Below are positions 7,351 to 14,190 of a DNA stretch of 19,001 nt, piece after piece. The notes under the pieces are model-generated. The model saw only the letters and a list, made by a program, of their open reading frames with translations. It searched no databases and was not told the origin of the DNA. This stretch comes from Clostridium sp. CAG:590 (GTDB lineage Bacteria; Bacillota; Clostridia; Lachnospirales; Lachnospiraceae), in the NCBI GenBank assembly GCA_000431135.1, contig HF987862.1, positions 28,426 to 47,426 on the forward strand, read 5' to 3'. Position numbers and translations under genes: made by a program. Position 1 is the stretch's first letter; the number at the start of each line of letters is the position of its first letter.

Positions 7351-8256
7351 ATGAGTAATGTAATAGAGATAGAAGGTCTGTGCAAACGCTATGATGGTTT
7401 TGCGATTGAGAACCTCGATCTATCCATTCCGCAGGGCGGTATTATGGGATTCATTGGGGCAAATGGTGCCGGAAAGACAACGACTATTTATTCCATATTG
7501 AATGTTATTCCGGTTGATGCGGGCAGGATTCAGATCTTTGGTAAAGATTATAAGAAGGATGAGCAGGAGATCAAGCAGGATATTGGAGTTGTGTTTGATG
7601 AGATGGGATATCATGAGATTATGACACCATTGCAGATCAGCCGGATGATGAAGTCTATATATCATAATTGGAGTGAGATGGAATTTGCAAAGTATTTAGA
7701 TCGCTTTGGTCTGCCATATAAGAAACGGTGTGGAACTTTTTCTCGTGGTATGCGGATGAAGTTGCAGATCGCAGTAGCTTTATCGCATGGAGCCAAGCTG
7801 CTGATCATGGATGAGCCGACAAGTGGATTAGATCCGGTTGTGCGGAATGAGATGTTAGATATCTTTCAAGAGTTCGTGGAAGAGGAAGATCATACCATTT
7901 TGTTGTCTTCTCACATTATTGAGGATTTGGAGCGGATTGCGGATGAGATCGCATTTATTGATAAGGGAAGAATTCTGTTGGCAGATAATAAGGATGTGAT
8001 ATTAGAGCAGCATGCGATTCTGAAAGGCAAGAAACAGGATATCAGTAAGATACGGTCAGAGGATATGGTTGGGGTGAAACGGTCTGCGTATGGAGTTGAG
8101 ATCTTAGTACAGGATGCTCCGGCATGTCGGAGAAGATATCCGGAGTTTCTATGCGAGCCGGCTTCCCTTGAAGATATTATGCTTTATTATGTGAGTAGGG
8201 AAGGTAAAGGAATGACAGGTGCAAGAGAGATGGCAGAGGAGAACAAGGGGGCGTAG
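7351..8256 (+). CDS. ABC transporter ATP-binding protein (YtrB-like)
   Basis: This is the ATP-hydrolysing subunit of an ABC-2 type exporter formed with the two permeases downstream. The ATG at 7351 follows AAGGGAGAAGAG; a GTG at 7333 that overlaps the previous stop is possible but less well placed. Walker A is GANGAGKTT (36-44), the signature is a divergent FSRGMRMKLQ (130-139), Walker B is LLIMDE (150-155), then a D-loop SGLDP and the switch His188 in LLSSHI. Residues 220-301 form a C-terminal extension of the sort seen in YtrB/CcmA-like ATPases. It is co-transcribed with the GntR gene. The substrate is unknown; multidrug, peptide or envelope-stress roles are all possible. Confidence 0.93.
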   Translation: MSNVIEIEGLCKRYDGFAIENLDLSIPQGGIMGFIGANGAGKTTTIYSILNVIPVDAGRIQIFGKDYKKDEQEIKQDIGVVFDEMGYHEIMTPLQISRMMKSIYHNWSEMEFAKYLDRFGLPYKKRCGTFSRGMRMKLQIAVALSHGAKLLIMDEPTSGLDPVVRNEMLDIFQEFVEEEDHTILLSSHIIEDLERIADEIAFIDKGRILLADNKDVILEQHAILKGKKQDISKIRSEDMVGVKRSAYGVEILVQDAPACRRRYPEFLCEPASLEDIMLYYVSREGKGMTGAREMAEENKGA

Positions 8257-8259
8257 AAC

Positions 8260-9000
8260 ATGGTCGGACTGATTCAAAAGGATATGTGTGTGTTACGCCG
8301 GCAACTCCTGACTCTATTGGAGGTGGCAATTGGCGTTACGGTATTGGGCGTGTTATTTTTCTTAAGTGCGAAGTATGGAAATATTGCCAAAGAACTTGCC
8401 GGTATGGACTCGGAACCAAACGGAGAAGCGATGTTCTTTGTTGCATATCGGATGACAATCTGGATGATACTGTTGATACCGATGACATTTTTAACGACAA
8501 TACAGGAATGTTTTAAGGCAGATATTCAGGCTGGATTCTCGGTTGTCGCAGATTCCATGCCAATATCGAAACGTACTTTGGTGTGCGCCAGATATGTGGG
8601 AAGTATGTTGTTGTCGGTATTTTGTCTTGGGGTATCCCTGTTAGCAGGGGGACTGGTAGCTATGACAACGGATGCGTTTGCATTTTCTGAGATAGCGAGA
8701 TGGTGTCTTTGTGCATTTGCAGGGCTGGTCATTTATAATATGATCATTTTTCCGTTATTATACTGGTTCCGGGGAAAGAGGATGGATCTGATCATGTTGT
8801 TTCCTCTTCTGACAGTGGGAATGTATATTATCATAAAAGGTGGTCAGTTAGATGATGCAGAGCTTACCGAAGCGTTGATCTATTTGGGAGAACATGCAGC
8901 GGATTATACATGGATACTATTAGGAATTATGGTGGTTTGTGTGGGAATATCGTGTGGGATTTCCGTGTGGTTGGAAGAGAGAAGGGGGCTTGGAAAATGA
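8260..9000 (+). CDS. ABC-2 type transporter permease, first subunit
   Basis: This is a 246-residue integral membrane protein, probably the channel half of the ABC exporter. The start at 8260 lies three bases after the previous stop, with a purine-rich ribosome site (AAGGGGG) inside the end of the ATPase gene. About six membrane spans are visible, for example LEVAIGVTVLGVLFFLSA (about 19-36), MTIWMILLIPMTFLTTI (about 65-81), YVGSMLLSVFCLGVSLLAGGLVAM (about 110-133), LCAFAGLVIYNMIIFPLLYW and LLTVGMYIIIKGG, with a last span near 213-233. This pattern fits the ABC2_membrane_5-like permeases found beside YtrA-type regulators. It overlaps the next permease gene by four bases (ATGA), indicating translational coupling. 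Confidence 0.88.
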   Translation: MVGLIQKDMCVLRRQLLTLLEVAIGVTVLGVLFFLSAKYGNIAKELAGMDSEPNGEAMFFVAYRMTIWMILLIPMTFLTTIQECFKADIQAGFSVVADSMPISKRTLVCARYVGSMLLSVFCLGVSLLAGGLVAMTTDAFAFSEIARWCLCAFAGLVIYNMIIFPLLYWFRGKRMDLIMLFPLLTVGMYIIIKGGQLDDAELTEALIYLGEHAADYTWILLGIMVVCVGISCGISVWLEERRGLGK

Positions 9001-9737
9001 TCGGATTATGCTATAAAGATATGATATGCGGAAAATTAAGGTGGACGGTGTTATGCGTGGTACTGGTGTGCATACTGCCGATTGTAGTGGGCTATCTGGT
9101 TCCGGAAACTGTACTTCCGTCAGATAATGTGAGTGTTCTGGTGCTTCTTTTTTTGGGAGTTGGAAGTGTCTGTGCGTATGGTGTGCTGCTTGGAAATGTG
9201 GTGCAGGCGGTACTGGATACGGATAAGGGCAAGAATGCAGAGGCATATATGAGAAGTCTTCCTTCGACGGCAAGCCGCTATGTATATAGCAAGTATATTG
9301 TGTTGGCGGCAATATTCGGACTGGTTACGGTTGGCTTTGTGTTAGCCTTCTGGATGCTTCGGGGAATCGGAAATGATCCGGGAGTACAGATGTTGACGGG
9401 TGAATTGCTTTCTGCATTTCCGGCGGTATGCGGTTGCTGTCTGGTTGTTCTTGCGCTTGAACTTCCGGTATGTTTTCGATTCGGAACAGAGAAGGGCAAC
9501 CAGATGCGGGTTGCATTTATTGTATTCCTGTTCTTTGGTGGTATCGTCTATCTGTTATTTGGGGATCTTACGGTATTCGATCATTGGGATGCCGAACATA
9601 TTTATCAATTCTTAGAACAGCATCCGTGGATTATGAAGCACGGAAAAGCGACCGTTCCGGTGGTGTCGGTTGTCTTGTATGTGCTGTCAGCGAGATTGTC
9701 TGCATGGCTATACACAAAGAAAAATGTGGGAGAGTGA
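8997..9737 (+). CDS. ABC-2 type transporter permease, second subunit
   Basis: This is a second 246-residue membrane protein, similar in length and organisation to the preceding one and probably its heterodimer partner. The chosen ATG (8997-8999) overlaps the upstream TGA in an ATGA junction and gives MIGLCYKDMICGKLRWTVL, which parallels the start of the first permease (MVGLIQKDMCVLRRQLLTL). An in-frame ATG at 8910 would create a long overlap and is not preferred. Membrane spans are near residues 17-38, 44-68, 97-120, 132-155, 168-187 and 218-236. The parallel N-termini suggest an old gene duplication. A strong terminator follows at once, so this is the last gene of the ytrA-like operon. Confidence 0.88.
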   Translation: MIGLCYKDMICGKLRWTVLCVVLVCILPIVVGYLVPETVLPSDNVSVLVLLFLGVGSVCAYGVLLGNVVQAVLDTDKGKNAEAYMRSLPSTASRYVYSKYIVLAAIFGLVTVGFVLAFWMLRGIGNDPGVQMLTGELLSAFPAVCGCCLVVLALELPVCFRFGTEKGNQMRVAFIVFLFFGGIVYLLFGDLTVFDHWDAEHIYQFLEQHPWIMKHGKATVPVVSVVLYVLSARLSAWLYTKKNVGE

Positions 9738-9741
9738 TTAG

Positions 9742-9777
9742 AAAAAATACCCGGAGTAAAATCCGGGTATTTTTTTG
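9742..9777 (+). terminator. Intrinsic terminator of the ytrA-like operon
   Basis: Arms AAAAAATACCCGGA (9742-9755) and TCCGGGTATTTTTT (9762-9775) pair perfectly around GTAAAA, with a T run. The long A/T flanks mean it could also stop opposite-strand transcription. Confidence 0.93.
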
Positions 9778-9804
9778 CAACATTTTTCTGCTCCGAATTG
9801 TATA
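9776..9804 (+). promoter_or_regulatory. Possible ECF-sigma promoter of the lipoprotein/sigma operon
   Basis: TGCAACATTTTT (-35, from 9776) and TGTATA (-10, 9799-9804) with 17 bases between TGCAAC and TGTATA resemble the AAC-type -35 promoters used by ECF sigma factors. The sigma-A reading is weaker because TTGCAA lies 20 bases from TATATA. If it is an ECF promoter, the operon may be switched on by its own sigma factor. Confidence 0.4.
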
Positions 9805-9856
9805 TAAGGTAGAAGGATGAAAAACCTTACTACAATCAGATTAGGAGTGATGACTT

Positions 9857-10387
9857 ATGAGAAAAATGATAATGACAATCGTATGTGCAGGAATGGTATT
9901 CACAATGGTGGGCTGCGGAACACAGAGCAAACAGGTGGCAGAAGCACCGAAGGCAACCACGACACAACAGGTGGATGCGACAACGGATATAGAAAAGAAG
10001 CCTGTGACAGATGATCAGACACAGATTCCGAATCCGTTTATTGAATGTGAGTTCCTTGAAGATGCAGCAAAAATAGCAGGATTTACAATGGAAGTACCGG
10101 ATATGTTAAGTGGTTATCAGAGGAGGGTAATCAGCGCAATCGAGAATGACATGATTCAGGTTGATTATACGAATGAAGAGGATGCGGTACGAAGTGAGGA
10201 AGAATTGAATCAGAAGGATTGGTCGCAGGAAGATTTCACAAACAAGGATGTCACAATTCGTAAGGCGAAAGAGAGTGGGGACATCAGTGGTGATTATAAT
10301 GAGTATTCAGAACAAAAGAAAGTGACAGTTGGCGATACTTCTGTTACTATGAAGGGAAATGACGGGATGATCTGCGTAGCTATCTAG
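9857..10387 (+). CDS. Lipoprotein with anti-sigma-like sensor domain, ended early by an amber codon
   Basis: This is a predicted membrane-anchored lipoprotein. The start at 9857 has AGGAG nine bases upstream. Residues 1-19 are a signal peptide ending in a lipobox (TMVGC, lipidated Cys20), followed by a low-complexity T/Q/K-rich linker (about 21-55) and a soluble domain. From about residue 140 (DISGDYNEYS...VTVGDTSVTMKG) the domain aligns without gaps to the C-terminus of the anti-sigma-like protein encoded at 11172-11813, a region resembling DUF4367-type domains. The open frame stops at TAG 10385-10387, exactly where the sister protein has Trp. The same frame then continues for 28 more homologous codons to TAG 10472-10474, so an intact product would have about 205 residues. 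It may be a recent pseudogene, a truncated functional protein or a sequencing error. The sigma-factor gene follows. Confidence 0.8.
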   Translation: MRKMIMTIVCAGMVFTMVGCGTQSKQVAEAPKATTTQQVDATTDIEKKPVTDDQTQIPNPFIECEFLEDAAKIAGFTMEVPDMLSGYQRRVISAIENDMIQVDYTNEEDAVRSEEELNQKDWSQEDFTNKDVTIRKAKESGDISGDYNEYSEQKKVTVGDTSVTMKGNDGMICVAI

Positions 10388-10474
10388 CAGGAGGGTGAAT
10401 ATAGTTATGCAGTGATTGCGGGTGTTGCGGTAAGTGAAGAGACAATGACCGAGTGGATTGAACAGGTGAAGTAG
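10388..10474 (+). pseudogene. In-frame remnant of the lipoprotein C-terminus after the amber stop
   Basis: The 28 codons after the TAG at 10385 read QEGEYSYAVIAGVAVSEETM... and end at a second TAG. They match the last residues of the anti-sigma-like protein (TDGTYAYSIYTEQGVTQEQL...). No ribosome site and in-frame start codon together could begin a separate peptide here, so this is the stranded C-terminus of the upstream gene. Confidence 0.75.
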
Positions 10475-10489
10475 CAGGAGGAAAACAAG

Positions 10490-11185
10490 ATGCAACAGGT
10501 ATTGTGTGCAACAGGAAAAATAGAACATAGTATATGCAATGTGTCTTGCTTGCATTTTCTTCAGAAGATATATCTGGAATGGAAGGATGGCATCTGCTGG
10601 ATGCTGTCCGGCAGCCGGATATGGAAAGCCGTACAGCAGAAGGTAGCTGAATGGAAAGAGGATACAGTAGCGGGTAAAATGGAGAAGGATAAGGTTATAT
10701 CTTTTCATGGAAAAGACGAGCGGGCAGAATATCTGTTAGATGCTTATGGCAATTCCATTCTCCGGCTCGCATATTCGTATCTTCATAATAAAAGTGATGC
10801 AGAGGAGATCTTGCAAGACACCTTGCTTCAATATTTAAGAGTGAAACCGCTTTTTGAAAATACAAATCATGAGAAAGCGTGGCTATTGCGGGTAGCAGCC
10901 AATCTTAGCAAGAATAAGATTTCTTATAATCGATTACGCATGACGGATGAATTACAGGAGGAATTAGTTGCCAAGGAGCAGGAGGATCTTGCCTTTGTAT
11001 GGGATGCGGTGAAAGAATTGCCGGAGCCGTATCGGGAAGTGGTTCATCTTTATTATGAAGAGTGGTATAGCACGAAGGAGATTGCCATCTTGCTGCAAAG
11101 AAAAGAAGCAACCGTACGCTCTGATCTTAGAAGGGCAAGAAAACGGTTAAAAGAGATATTGAAGGAGGCGTATGATTTTGAGTAA
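10490..11185 (+). CDS. RNA polymerase sigma factor, ECF subfamily
   Basis: This would direct RNA polymerase to a small set of envelope- or stress-related promoters. Region 2 is visible from about residue 78 (EYLLDAYGNSILRLAYSYLHNKSDAEEILQDTLLQYL), and region 4 is near 172-222 (LPEPYREVVHLYYEEWYSTKEIAILLQRKEATVRSDLRRARKRLKEIL) with its helix-turn-helix. The ATG at 10490 is chosen because a strong AGGAGG lies eight bases upstream. This gives an unusual N-terminal extension of about 63 residues with four cysteines (6, 16, 20, 36) and several Trp. An internal ATG at 10679 would give a normal-length ECF factor (about 168 residues) but has no good ribosome site. The gene overlaps the anti-sigma-like gene by 14 bases, the standard arrangement for a sigma/anti-sigma pair. 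Confidence 0.88.
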   Translation: MQQVLCATGKIEHSICNVSCLHFLQKIYLEWKDGICWMLSGSRIWKAVQQKVAEWKEDTVAGKMEKDKVISFHGKDERAEYLLDAYGNSILRLAYSYLHNKSDAEEILQDTLLQYLRVKPLFENTNHEKAWLLRVAANLSKNKISYNRLRMTDELQEELVAKEQEDLAFVWDAVKELPEPYREVVHLYYEEWYSTKEIAILLQRKEATVRSDLRRARKRLKEILKEAYDFE

Positions 11186-11813
11186 ATATAATGAAGTAAT
11201 GGAACGTCTTACGGTAACACCGGAGATGAAAGCACGAATCCTTCAAAATGTTGCGAAAGAACAGAAGGAGAATCAGAATACATGGAAGAAGATGTATAGC
11301 AGATATATTGCGATGGCGGCTTGTCTGGTACTTGTGTTAATTGGTGCGATGGGAATTCCAAGGTTATTAACATTATATGATATAGATGGGCGAGGTACCG
11401 ATCCGCAGCCTGCAACTACAGAATTTGTACAGGGTGTATTTGCGATAGAAGAGAAGAAGGATGTACAGGCGTTATCCGATGCAATTGGATTTTCAGTTCA
11501 AGAGTTAGGCAATATTCCATATGATGTAGAGAAGACGGAATATCTGGCATATGGCGAGGATATAGCAGAGATCAATTATATTGGAAAAGACCAGACAATC
11601 TGTTACCGCAAAGGAAACGGTACGGAGGATGTGTCTGGAATCTATGAAACGTATTCTGATACGAAAGTGATCACAGTTGGAACGCAAAATGTTACAGTAT
11701 GCGGAGAGGGGGATGTCATTTATCTGGCAACCTGGACGGATGGAACCTATGCGTATTCTATCTATACCGAGCAGGGTGTGACGCAGGAACAATTAGAGGA
11801 TATGGTGAAATAA
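11172..11813 (+). CDS. Membrane anti-sigma-like protein with extracytoplasmic DUF4367-like domain
   Basis: This is the likely membrane-bound inhibitor of the ECF sigma factor encoded just upstream. Residues 1-44 are a charged cytoplasmic segment (SKYNEVMERLTVTPEMKARIL...) that would hold sigma. A single membrane span lies at about 45-67 (YIAMAACLVLVLIGAMGIP), and about 145 residues are outside the cell, ending in a domain homologous to the lipoprotein encoded at 9857. The start is ambiguous. AAGGAGG (11162-11168) is only three bases from the ATG at 11172 but nine from an in-frame TTG at 11178, and the TTG would give the MSKYNEVME opening usual for such proteins. The overlap with the sigma gene implies translational coupling. 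Release of sigma by a signal acting on the outer domain is inference. Confidence 0.8.
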   Translation: MILSKYNEVMERLTVTPEMKARILQNVAKEQKENQNTWKKMYSRYIAMAACLVLVLIGAMGIPRLLTLYDIDGRGTDPQPATTEFVQGVFAIEEKKDVQALSDAIGFSVQELGNIPYDVEKTEYLAYGEDIAEINYIGKDQTICYRKGNGTEDVSGIYETYSDTKVITVGTQNVTVCGEGDVIYLATWTDGTYAYSIYTEQGVTQEQLEDMVK

Positions 11814-11850
11814 GCAGAATTGCGCAGAATGCATTTACAATATTTTCCAG

Positions 11851-11903
11851 TATCGGCAAAAACGAAAAAAAGTAATCATGAAATATTGATTTTTTTGCCG
11901 ATA
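11851..11903. terminator. Long-armed hairpin, possible bidirectional terminator after the sigma operon
   Basis: Perfect 12-base arms TATCGGCAAAAA (11851-11862) and TTTTTGCCGATA (11892-11903) surround a 29-base loop holding a shorter AATCA/TGATT stem. No U tract follows the stem on the + strand, so classic termination is uncertain. It is the first strong structure after the anti-sigma-like gene. Confidence 0.45.
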
Positions 11904-11946
11904 AGTTCAAGATTATTTTCGAATTACTTATTGATAGACAGACAGG

Positions 11947-12009
11947 AAAACTCCTATTTGTGTGCAGTGGATTATTATAATATCCATGGCAGGCAGATAG
12001 GAGTTTTTT
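11947..12009 (+). terminator. Intrinsic terminator with structured loop
   Basis: Arms AAAACTCCTAT (11947-11957) and ATAGGAGTTTT (11997-12007) pair perfectly and a T run follows. The 39-base loop contains its own TGGAT/ATCCA stem. It may end the sigma operon, end a small RNA begun in this gap, or act as a leader attenuator for the membrane-protein gene downstream. Confidence 0.75.
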
Positions 12010-12088
12010 GTTATATAGGAAAGTTTATTATTAAGACGATATGAAGCTTTCTAAAGAGTTTCTTAAATATGGGAAAAAATGAAGATTT

Positions 12089-12121
12089 TTTCACAATTCT
12101 TTCGTTATAGTAAGTGTGAAA
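12089..12121 (+). promoter_or_regulatory. Possible promoter and operator of the TVP38/glycosyltransferase unit
   Basis: A -10-like TATAGT (12106-12111) lies between the arms TTTCACA (12089-12095) and TGTGAAA (12115-12121) of an inverted repeat. No good -35 stands at the right distance, so the promoter call is weak. Confidence 0.3.
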
Positions 12122-12201
12122 GGAAAAAGAGATATATTTGAACACGATCAAAAGGTGTGCATTTTATGTGATAAGAAACATCAAATTAGGAGGTATGGCA
12201 T

Positions 12202-12795
12202 ATGGAGTGGATCGTAAAGCATAAGAAATGGTTTGAAATTACGGGATGGATATTGTTTGCAGTTGGTGTTATATGGGCATGGAGAGCAGGGCTGTTTACA
12301 GATACAGAGAAATTACAGGCATTGTTAGAAAAAAGCGGAATATTGGCACCTCTTCTGTTTGTGATCGTACAGGCAGTACAGGTTGTCATTCCGATCATGC
12401 CCGGTGCCATTGGATGTGTGTTTGGAGTTGTGTTCTTCGGAGCGCTTTGGGGTTTCGTATTCAACTATATCGGAATCTGTATCGGTTCGGTTTGTGCATT
12501 TTTATTGGCAAGAAAGTACGGAATGATGTTTGTACAGAATATGACCGGTTCAAAGTTCTATAACAAATATCAGCATTTTTTGGAAAAGGAAAATCAGTTT
12601 GAGAAAATGTTTGCGTTATTGATCTTCCTTCCGGTGGCTCCGGATGATTTCCTGTGTTATCTTGCCGGAGTAAGCCGGATGCGTCTGACTCGCTTTACAA
12701 CGATCATTTTGCTTGGAAAACCGGCAGCGATCCTTATGTACAGCACGGGACTTCATCAGGTGCTCCGAATGGCAATGGCGCATCTGGCGGTATGA
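12202..12795 (+). CDS. TVP38/TMEM64-family (DedA-like, VTT domain) membrane protein
   Basis: This is a multi-span inner-membrane protein of the VTT/SNARE-associated family. Bacterial relatives are linked to lipid-carrier or phospholipid movement across the membrane. The ATG at 12202 has TTAGGAGG eight bases upstream; an earlier ATG at 12195 is in another frame and soon stops. The 197 residues include an N-terminal span (about 13-30), the VTT core from about residue 50 (LLFVIVQAVQVVIPIMPGAIGCVFG, then FNYIGICIGSVCAFLLARKYG) and the family motif FLPVAPDDFLCYLAGVSRM (about 142-160). A last span is near 166-183. It precedes a lipid-type glycosyltransferase by 74 bases, which suggests a shared role in membrane glycolipid handling. 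That role is inferred from gene order. Confidence 0.88.
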   Translation: MEWIVKHKKWFEITGWILFAVGVIWAWRAGLFTDTEKLQALLEKSGILAPLLFVIVQAVQVVIPIMPGAIGCVFGVVFFGALWGFVFNYIGICIGSVCAFLLARKYGMMFVQNMTGSKFYNKYQHFLEKENQFEKMFALLIFLPVAPDDFLCYLAGVSRMRLTRFTTIILLGKPAAILMYSTGLHQVLRMAMAHLAV

Positions 12796-12869
12796 TACTG
12801 CTATTCCCGGATGGTGGCTATATGGGCTGAACGTTGGCAATTCATAATTATTCAAAGGAGAAACACAAT

Positions 12870-13913
12870 ATGAACGTATATATTTATTCACAGTTTCAGA
12901 AGATGATAGAGAAGAGTGGTGTAGGAAGAGCGATGTATCACCAGAAGAAGGCGTTGGAAAGAGAAGGCGTCCAGGTGGTAGATCGAAAAGAAGATGCGGA
13001 TGTGATACATATCAATACAATATTTCCGGGTTCGGTTTCCATGGCACTTTGGGCAAAACGACATGGAAAAGCGGTTGTGTTTCATGCACATTCTACCAGA
13101 GAGGATTTTGCCAATTCGTATGTTGGCTCGAACCGGTTTGCAGGTCTGTTTGGAAAATGGATCACATTTTGTTATCAGTTGGGGGACAATGTGATCACAC
13201 CAAGTAATTATTCCCGCAAATTATTATTGTCTTATGGGATACAGAAACCGGTTCATGTAATATCGAATGGAATTGATACTTCGTATTATCAGCGGTTGTC
13301 AATGGATCGCAATAAGTTTCGTAAAAAATATGGTTACAAAGACACAGATAAGGTGATCATGTCAGTTGGTTTATGGATTGAACGAAAAGGTATCTTGGAT
13401 TTTGTGGAACTGGCAAAACAAATGCCGGAGTATCAGTTTATCTGGTTTGGACAGTCCGATCTGCGTACTGTACCCGAAAAGGTTCGCAAGGCAGTGGAAA
13501 CAAAGCTTCCCAATCTGCGGTTCGCGGGATATGTAGGAAAAGAGGAGTTGAGACAGGCATATGCTGCATGTGACTTGTTCCTGTTCCCGTCTTATGAGGA
13601 GACAGAAGGAATTGTGGTATTAGAGGCGCTTGCCATGAAGATTCCGGTATTATTGCGTGACATTCCGGTATATGATGGATGGATCGACCGTGGGATATCT
13701 GCATATATGGCGGAGAACAATTTTGATTTTGAAAAACTGGCAAGAGGAATATTAGAAAAAGAACTGCCATCGCTTACAGATAACGGATATGAAGTGGCAA
13801 GGCAGCGGGATATTGGTAAGATTGGGAAGAAGTTGCTGCGGGTGTATGAAGAGGCATGTCAGATCCGGCAGGAAAAGTACTTGCCGCATATGAAGCCGGT
13901 GCCGAGGGTGTAG
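12870..13913 (+). CDS. Glycosyltransferase family 4, possibly diacylglycerol glucosyltransferase-like
   Basis: This enzyme would transfer a sugar from a nucleotide-sugar donor, probably at the inner face of the membrane. The ATG at 12870 follows AAAGGAG by nine bases; an upstream in-frame ATG at 12834 lacks such a site. It is a GT-B fold protein of 347 residues. The N-terminal acceptor domain (about 1-150) includes a glycine motif SGVGRAMYHQKKAL and HAHSTREDFANS. The C-terminal donor domain (about 160-347) begins with VIMSVGLWIERKG and carries the retaining EX7E motif, Glu244-Glu252, in YEETEGIVVLEALA. The stretch EETEGIVVLEALAMKIPVLLRDIPVYD resembles Firmicute diacylglycerol glucosyltransferases of glycolipid synthesis, but acceptor identity cannot be proved here. 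It pairs with the TVP38-like gene upstream. Confidence 0.87.
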   Translation: MNVYIYSQFQKMIEKSGVGRAMYHQKKALEREGVQVVDRKEDADVIHINTIFPGSVSMALWAKRHGKAVVFHAHSTREDFANSYVGSNRFAGLFGKWITFCYQLGDNVITPSNYSRKLLLSYGIQKPVHVISNGIDTSYYQRLSMDRNKFRKKYGYKDTDKVIMSVGLWIERKGILDFVELAKQMPEYQFIWFGQSDLRTVPEKVRKAVETKLPNLRFAGYVGKEELRQAYAACDLFLFPSYEETEGIVVLEALAMKIPVLLRDIPVYDGWIDRGISAYMAENNFDFEKLARGILEKELPSLTDNGYEVARQRDIGKIGKKLLRVYEEACQIRQEKYLPHMKPVPRV

Positions 13914-14011
13914 TTATAATTATATTGTAGCTTGAGAAAGAGGCTATCACACAAATGGCTTAAATCAAAGATTTATATTAAAATGGTGGAAAAAGAAGTG
14001 CCAAACTCCCG

Positions 14012-14043
14012 TGCACATTCCATAGTGCTTTTTGGAATTTTTA
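14012..14043 (+). terminator. Weak terminator or terminator remnant after the glycosyltransferase gene
   Basis: A short stem ATTCCA (14017-14022) / TGGAAT (14033-14038) precedes TTTTTA. The bases TCCATAGTGC here match the 3' arm of the toxN terminator at 14860-14869 but lack a full partner arm, so it may be half of an older, longer terminator. Confidence 0.35.
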
Positions 14044-14132
14044 TCAGAAAGTGGTAATATAATTATATAGAAAATGCGATGTGGTTTATGTCAAAACAAA
14101 TATTTTAGCATATAACAATATAAAAGTCAATC

Positions 14133-14160
14133 TTGTATTTTTCGTTGGACTGGATATAAT
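14133..14160 (+). promoter_or_regulatory. Promoter of the toxIN-like locus
   Basis: The -35 TTGTAT (14133-14138), 16-base spacer and consensus -10 TATAAT (14155-14160) predict a transcript start near 14167, just before the tandem repeats. No other promoter is visible before the toxin gene. Confidence 0.75.
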
Positions 14161-14190
14161 GTACATAAGAAAGTGAATGCTTTCTATTGG

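Larger units (their letters stand above)
11814..12201. other. Gene-free stretch with strong hairpins
   Basis: No credible protein gene is seen in these 388 bases. A 74-codon reading frame at 11820 lacks a ribosome site and runs through both hairpins. The stretch contains a 12-bp stem at 11851-11903, a terminator at 11947-12009, a small A/T hairpin GAAAAAAT/ATTTTTTC (12073-12080, 12085-12092) and a possible promoter/operator near 12089-12121. Confidence 0.7.

Noticed and set aside
8910..8996. Upstream ATG start for the second ABC-2 permease
   Set aside because: It would overlap the first permease gene by about 90 bases. The ATGA junction at 8997 gives an N-terminus parallel to the first permease.
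9817..10014. Small overlapping reading frame before and into the lipoprotein gene
   Set aside because: It lies in another frame of a well-supported lipoprotein gene and encodes a low-complexity product. A regulatory upstream peptide is conceivable but nothing supports it.
10307..10708. 133-codon reading frame on the - strand over the lipoprotein/sigma junction
   Set aside because: It lies opposite well-supported + strand genes, has no convincing ribosome site, and its hydrophobic, Leu/Tyr/His-rich make-up is typical of antisense frames.
11820..12044. 74-codon reading frame on the + strand
   Set aside because: No ribosome binding site, it spans two hairpins including a terminator, and the translation has no recognisable features.
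13915..14067. MITE-like element bounded by 12-base inverted repeats TATAATTATATT / AATATAATTATA
   Set aside because: The repeat is a pure A/T near-palindrome expected by chance in such DNA, and homology does not extend inward from either end.
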